From Levilactobacillus spicheri DSM 15429 (GTDB lineage: Bacteria > Bacillota > Bacilli > Lactobacillales > Lactobacillaceae), in the NCBI RefSeq assembly GCF_001435095.1, contig NZ_AZFC01000015.1, forward strand, positions 259,864-323,863: a stretch of 64,000 nucleotides of DNA, written 5' to 3'. The notes beneath the pieces are model-generated. The model was given only the letters and a program-made list of their open reading frames with translations. It ran no database searches and had not been told where the DNA came from. Below are positions 59,823 to 64,000 of this stretch, piece by piece. Position 1 is the stretch's first letter, and every line of letters begins with the position of its first letter. The position numbers were made by a program, and so were the translations under genes.

Positions 59823-60992
59823 TTAGTTTAATTTTTCAAAGTCATGCACGCCAGTTTCTAACCGGTGCAGGCCGTCCTTCAGCCGTTCCGCCGGGCAAGC
59901 GACGTTGATGCGGACGAAGTCGTGACCGTTGCCGCCATAGACCGCGCCGGCTGAGATGAACAGGCCGGTCTTTGCGCGGATGAAGTCGCACAGCGCCGTG
60001 GTGTCCGTGGTGACCTGATGGCAGTCGATCCAGACTAGGTAGGTTGCGTGGCCCTCGATGACCTGGAGTTCGGGGAGGTGCTTGCCGATGAACTTGGTCA
60101 ACAACTGCTTGTTAGCCGTAATCTGGGCGTTCATCCCGTGGACCCAGGCCGCTCCCGTGGTGTAGGCCGCGATGACGCCGGGGATGGCGAAGGCGTTGGG
60201 TTCCGCCAATTCGTCGGTGTTGATGCCCCGGTCGACCACGTCTCGGAGCGCCTGGTTGGGCACAATAATCGTGGCGGCGTGCAGGGCGGCCACGTTAAAG
60301 GTCTTACTGGTCGAGACGCAGGTGATGCTGTTCTGCGCGTTGACGTCGTTGACCGACGCGAACGGCGTGTACGGGTGTCCCTCGTCGGTGATGTCGCCGT
60401 GAATCTCGTCGGCTAAGACGGTGACGTGGTGTTCCGCGGCTAGGGCGCCGATCTGGGCCAGTTCATCGGCCGTCCAGACCTTGCCGACCGGGTTGTGCGG
60501 GTTGCAGAGAATCATCATCGTGGTCAACGGGTCGGCCATTTTACTGTTCAGGTCGTCCCAATCGATGCTGTACTGTCCCGCGTGGTCGACCAGGTCGCTG
60601 GAAAGGACGTGGCGCCCGTTATTGACGATGGAATTATAGAAAATGTTGTATACGGGCGCCTGGACTAAGACGTTGTCGCCCACGTTGCTGACGCGGCGCA
60701 CCGCCGACGAGATGGCCGGCACCACGCCGGTCACGAAGCGCATCCAATCCGTGTTGGGCGCCCACTGATGTTCGGTCGCGTACCAGTGCTGGACGGCTTC
60801 GAAGTAGGCGTCGGGGACTTCTTCGTAACCGAAGATCCCGGTCTGCGCCTTGTCTTGAAAGGCCTGGATGATGCCGGGGGCGGTCCGGAAGTCCATGTCG
60901 GCGACCCACATGGGCAGCTCGTTGTCCTTGACGTCCCATTTGACGGAATTCGTGTGCCGCCGGTCGATCATTTCGGAAAAATTATTGGTCAT
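59823..60992 (-). CDS. PatB/MalY-type PLP C-S lyase (cystathionine beta-lyase)
   Basis: 389 residues from ATG 60992 (AGGAGG upstream). Fold-type I aminotransferase: LPMWVADMDF (near 28), the substrate region APVYNIFYNSI, NPHNPVGKVW (near 168), ADEIHGDI and the PLP Lys in CVSTSKTFNVAALH (near 233). Splits cystathionine or cysteine conjugates to homocysteine or thiols plus pyruvate and ammonia. The gene overlaps the 3' end of the DUF3737 gene by 11 bases, so the two form an operon. Confidence 0.92.
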   Translation of the reverse strand: MTNNFSEMIDRRHTNSVKWDVKDNELPMWVADMDFRTAPGIIQAFQDKAQTGIFGYEEVPDAYFEAVQHWYATEHQWAPNTDWMRFVTGVVPAISSAVRRVSNVGDNVLVQAPVYNIFYNSIVNNGRHVLSSDLVDHAGQYSIDWDDLNSKMADPLTTMMILCNPHNPVGKVWTADELAQIGALAAEHHVTVLADEIHGDITDEGHPYTPFASVNDVNAQNSITCVSTSKTFNVAALHAATIIVPNQALRDVVDRGINTDELAEPNAFAIPGVIAAYTTGAAWVHGMNAQITANKQLLTKFIGKHLPELQVIEGHATYLVWIDCHQVTTDTTALCDFIRAKTGLFISAGAVYGGNGHDFVRINVACPAERLKDGLHRLETGVHDFEKLN

Positions 60993-61842
60993 CGTGTGAT
61001 TCCTCCTGAGTCGTAATGGTGGTCCGGCTACGGTCGATGGCGGGGTCATCGAAAATGACCTGCCCAATGCTTGGCGCACTGATGCGGCCGTTGACCGGAT
61101 TCTTGACACTGTCTATTTTAGTCTTAATCGTGGCGTCAATGTCCGTACAATACTCAAAAGAAAGGTCGGTGTTGATCAGCGAGCAGTCCCGCATGGTCAG
61201 GTGGTCGACGTAACACAAGCCTTGGTCGCTTTCCAGCCAACAGTTCACGAAGGTGATGTTCTTGGCGTTCCAGGCCAGGTACTCGCCGATGATGGTCGAG
61301 TCGTAGATGGTGACGTTGTCGCAGTTCCAGAAGGCGTCGTGGGTGATAAAGGTCGAGTCATGGACCTCGATGTTCTTACCGCCGTCGAAGACGTAGTTCC
61401 CGGTGACCTTCAGGTTATGGGCGACCACGTTGTTGGTGTTCATGCCGAAGTAGTCGCCGTTGACCGTGACGTCGTCGAGTTGGACGTCGTCACACCACCA
61501 CAAGGTCTCACCGGCGTCGGAAAAGTCGACGTTCTTGAGGGTCAACCGTTGGGCGTGCCGGAAGGTCTTGGTCGCGCGCACCGTGGTGTTTTGCATCAGC
61601 ATGTCCTGGGTGTACCAGATGCCGGCGTGGGCGTCCGGTTGCCAGGTCGTGTGGTCCAAGGTGGCGTGGTGACTGTACCACAGCGGATACTTCCACTTGA
61701 AGATGGTGTGGTCGATGGCCACGTTTTGACTGTGTTTGAGCGGCGATTCGCCGTCGACGAACGTACTGTTGGTGATGTGCAGGTCGTGTCCCTGGAAGAG
61801 GGCCCGTTCCCCGGTCAACACTTGTTGATTGATTTCCTTCAT
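60982..61842 (-). CDS. DUF3737 family protein (parallel beta-helix)
   Basis: 286 residues. A right-handed beta-helix pattern repeats about every 20 residues: ITNSTFVDGESPL, IDHTIFKWKYPLW, LDHTTWQPDAHAGIWY, LKNVDFSDAGETLWWC, VHDSTFITHDAFWNC and so on. Matches DUF3737, a conserved family in lactic acid bacteria with no known function. No signal peptide. AAGGGAG precedes the ATG. It is the first gene of a pair with the PatB-type lyase; the link is not understood. Confidence 0.85.
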   Translation of the reverse strand: MKEINQQVLTGERALFQGHDLHITNSTFVDGESPLKHSQNVAIDHTIFKWKYPLWYSHHATLDHTTWQPDAHAGIWYTQDMLMQNTTVRATKTFRHAQRLTLKNVDFSDAGETLWWCDDVQLDDVTVNGDYFGMNTNNVVAHNLKVTGNYVFDGGKNIEVHDSTFITHDAFWNCDNVTIYDSTIIGEYLAWNAKNITFVNCWLESDQGLCYVDHLTMRDCSLINTDLSFEYCTDIDATIKTKIDSVKNPVNGRISAPSIGQVIFDDPAIDRSRTTITTQEESHDDQ

Positions 61843-61970
61843 ATTTTTGTTCGACTCCCTTTGTCTGGCTAATGGGTTAACTATTCATAGCCAACCGTGG
61901 CGGCCTCCCCGATGCGGGGAAAACGTCCCACGGTGGCCCATGCTATTTATTTTAGTCCCTTCGAGTGGCT

Positions 61971-64000
61971 CTAAGGCAAGTTCTTTGTCACTTTTTGCCA
62001 CCAGCGGCGGTACCACTGGCCCAGTCCGGCGGTGAGAAAGACCAGCGCACCGGCAAAGAGGCCGACCTGTTGCGGGGACAGGAGTGGTGTCGCGGTGGTC
62101 TGGGTCACCAGAAAACGTAGGTACTGGTGGGGCCGCCCCAGGATGGACTGGGGCAGCAACGGATAGGTCGCCGGGGAGGTGGTCAGGTGCATCGGTTGGG
62201 CCAACTGGTTGGTCACGGTCAGCTGGTAGCGGCCGGCCGGTTGTTGCGGCAGCTGGACGTTATCCAGGGCCACCTGCTGGTCGGATTGCCAGATCAGGTC
62301 GCCGGCCGCGGTGCTCAGCGTGACCTGCCCGATCCGCTGGTTGGACGGATCGATCTGAAACTGGTTGAAGGTCGTGCTGGCCGTGAAGGGCTGAGTCACG
62401 CTGTGGGCCAGGGCGAGGGTAATCAGGTGATCCTGGTAGTAACGGCCCTCGTTTTGACTGACCACGGTCGCCGTTTGGGTGACGGGGCGGGTCACGCGGG
62501 GCGCGTTTTGCACCAGCCCGACCAGTAGGAGCAGGCTCAGTCCCACGGCCATCCGGTGGCCCACCAGGCGGGGCTGCTGCACGGTCACGCGGGTCGGTAG
62601 GCGGAAGCTCGCGGCGGTGCCCGCTAGGAGCAGGGGAAGCAGCGGCAGGGCGTAGCGCTCCTCGGTCTCCCAGAAGATGACGTGAAAGGCCGTCAAGCCG
62701 AGAAAGAAGAGACCGCCCAGCAGAAAGTCGGCGGCAAACCGCCGCTGGCGCCACTGCCTCCAGCCCCAGGCCAGGTTGACCAGCAGCATGGCCAGGTAGC
62801 TGAGCTGGGCCCAGTTGGCCAGCCACCAATCGAGGGTGGTCTGGTGGGTCCGATAGGTCAGCGGTTCGCGGTCAAAGGCCGAGTTGATCTGAAAGCTGTC
62901 GAAGGTCCCGGTCGCTAGGAATAGTTGGGCCTTGCGAAACAGGTGGATGGGCACGCCGGTGATGCCCAGTTGACGCAGGTGGGCGGTCAGGTGCTGCCGG
63001 GCCACCGCCTGCTTGGCCGCCGCGGTGGGTTGGGCGATGACCGGGTCGGCGTCCCACTTATTATAGTTCCCGTGAAAATCGGGATTCCAGCTCATGGCGA
63101 CCCAGCTTAGCGCGGGCAGGCTCTGGTTGGCGTTGCGGTGGTAGCCGGCCGCCCGTTGAACCGCGGTGTTGGCGCCCAGCCCGCCTAGCAACCCCAGGCC
63201 GATCAAGCCGGTCAGCGCGAGGCGCGCGTAGCGGGGGCGGGGCAAGTGGTTGGGCAGCACCCACAGGACCAGGAGGACCGCGATGACCCAGACGATGAAG
63301 TTACTTTTGATCAGGACGGCCCCGGTCAGGATGCCGGTCAGAAGCAGGCCCCAGCCCAGCCAGGACCGCCAACGGGTCGCGTGGCGCAGGTGGGCCATCG
63401 TGACCAGGATCAGGAACCCCGCCGGGAGGACGACCAGGTCGCTATAGGTGTTGAGCGCGTAAGCGTAAAGCGGAACGCTGGTCAGGACCAGCCCCAAGAA
63501 GAGGTTGGCCCGGCCAGCGTTGTGCCGCCGCAAATAGCGGGCCATGACGGCGACCCCGACGTCTAACCAGGCGAATTGGACCAGGTTGAGCCAGACGCCC
63601 GAATCGCCCCCGGTCACCCAGCGCCCGACCCGTAGCACCCCGGCCAGCAGTAGGGTGACCGGGACGTTGTTGGGGTAGGTGCCGAAGTAGGCGGCCCAGT
63701 GGGCGTTGCCATTTAGTAAACTCACGGCCTGCTGGTGCACGAAGTACAGGTCGGCGCGCGGGGCGGCGACCCAGTTGAGGGCGACCAGCAGTTGGACCAG
63801 GAGCAGGATCCCCCAGAGTGCCCGGGCCAGCCAGCGCTGCCAGGACGCGGTGCGGGGAATGCTGCGCGCCAGAACGCCCAGAACCCCCAGAACCCCCAGA
63901 TAGAGCAAACTGGTAAGCCCCATTAGGAACGGGGACCACCAAGCCTGGTCGGCCCGAAAATCGATGGGGCAGAGCAGGGCCAATAGCCCGGTCAGCGCAA
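61971..64000 (-). CDS. Polytopic GT-C-like (GT39-type) membrane protein, start outside window
   Basis: At least 676 codons; the frame stays open to base 64000, where the visible residues (ALTGLLALLC) are part of a membrane helix, so the true start lies outside. About a dozen membrane segments alternate with an external Asp-containing loop near the N-terminus (APRADLYFVHQQAVSLLNG) and a motif TYPNNVPVTLLLAGV. The C-terminal 170 residues form a beta-rich external domain. The layout fits undecaprenyl-phosphate-sugar dependent glycosyltransferases. I cannot name the substrate or family member. No terminator is seen within the window after the stop. Confidence 0.7.
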   Translation of the reverse strand, partial: ALTGLLALLCPIDFRADQAWWSPFLMGLTSLLYLGVLGVLGVLARSIPRTASWQRWLARALWGILLLVQLLVALNWVAAPRADLYFVHQQAVSLLNGNAHWAAYFGTYPNNVPVTLLLAGVLRVGRWVTGGDSGVWLNLVQFAWLDVGVAVMARYLRRHNAGRANLFLGLVLTSVPLYAYALNTYSDLVVLPAGFLILVTMAHLRHATRWRSWLGWGLLLTGILTGAVLIKSNFIVWVIAVLLVLWVLPNHLPRPRYARLALTGLIGLGLLGGLGANTAVQRAAGYHRNANQSLPALSWVAMSWNPDFHGNYNKWDADPVIAQPTAAAKQAVARQHLTAHLRQLGITGVPIHLFRKAQLFLATGTFDSFQINSAFDREPLTYRTHQTTLDWWLANWAQLSYLAMLLVNLAWGWRQWRQRRFAADFLLGGLFFLGLTAFHVIFWETEERYALPLLPLLLAGTAASFRLPTRVTVQQPRLVGHRMAVGLSLLLLVGLVQNAPRVTRPVTQTATVVSQNEGRYYQDHLITLALAHSVTQPFTASTTFNQFQIDPSNQRIGQVTLSTAAGDLIWQSDQQVALDNVQLPQQPAGRYQLTVTNQLAQPMHLTTSPATYPLLPQSILGRPHQYLRFLVTQTTATPLLSPQQVGLFAGALVFLTAGLGQWYRRWWQKVTKNLP

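Noticed and set aside
61906-61920. CCCCGATGCGGGG hairpin resembling a type I-E CRISPR repeat stem
   Set aside because: Only one copy, no spacers and no cas genes; more likely a stray hairpin.

Overview
The window is 64 kb of chromosome from a low-G+C-phylum (Firmicutes) lactic acid bacterium with a fairly G+C-rich genome. The best fit is Lactobacillaceae, perhaps a high-GC genus such as Levilactobacillus (inference). Reasons: arginine deiminase genes, oleate hydratase, OatA-type cell-wall acetyltransferase, OpuC osmoprotectant transporter, CcpA-like cre sites, DinR/LexA-type GAAC-N4-GTTC boxes, AGGAGG ribosome sites and intrinsic terminators. No rRNA, tRNA, CRISPR array or intact insertion sequence was recognised.

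Layout. 1-7 kb: a polysaccharide deacetylase cut by the left edge, a trans-editing deacylase, a degenerate recombinase next to adenosine deaminase, an OatA-type acetyltransferase and a secreted lysine-rich repeat protein. 7-10 kb: oleate hydratase and signal peptidase I. 10-13.6 kb: an exopolysaccharide operon made of a membrane protein with a degenerate GGDEF domain, a 50-residue membrane protein, a GT2 synthase and a GH8 hydrolase. 13.7-15.6 kb: a PadR regulator with a HAAS/DUF4097 partner. 15.9-26.5 kb: a stretch in which four transcription units carry LexA-like boxes (a 76-residue unknown, a UvrA paralogue, a cysteine-motif unknown and a umuC-yolD pair), mixed with MarR, an Fe-S-type protein, a GPH transporter, YagU and a flavin reductase.

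26.6-36.6 kb: a PAP2 phosphatase gene with mosaic base composition, then a lower-GC glycoside-use cluster (AraC regulator divergent from GH42-GH3-MFS-GH30). 36.7-44.3 kb: an unknown polytopic membrane protein, the opuCABCD operon, a short Rossmann-like protein and a drug-type MFS exporter. 44.8-57.9 kb: arginine/citrulline catabolism. The first set is arcA-arcB, arcC, an APC-type arcD and a Crp/Fnr regulator. A GlnK/GlnL-type two-component system is divergent from a second set without a deiminase (OTC, carbamate kinase, YfcC-type permease). 58-64 kb: an ABC exporter, a PatB/MalY C-S lyase overlapping a DUF3737 gene, and a polytopic GT-C-like membrane protein cut by the right edge.

The strongest leads are the degenerate-GGDEF polysaccharide operon with its overlooked small subunit, the perfect LexA box in front of a 76-residue unknown gene, and the second OTC/carbamate kinase module with its own sensor, transporter and 10-bp-phased operator. 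All motif calls were made by eye, without alignment software or database search.
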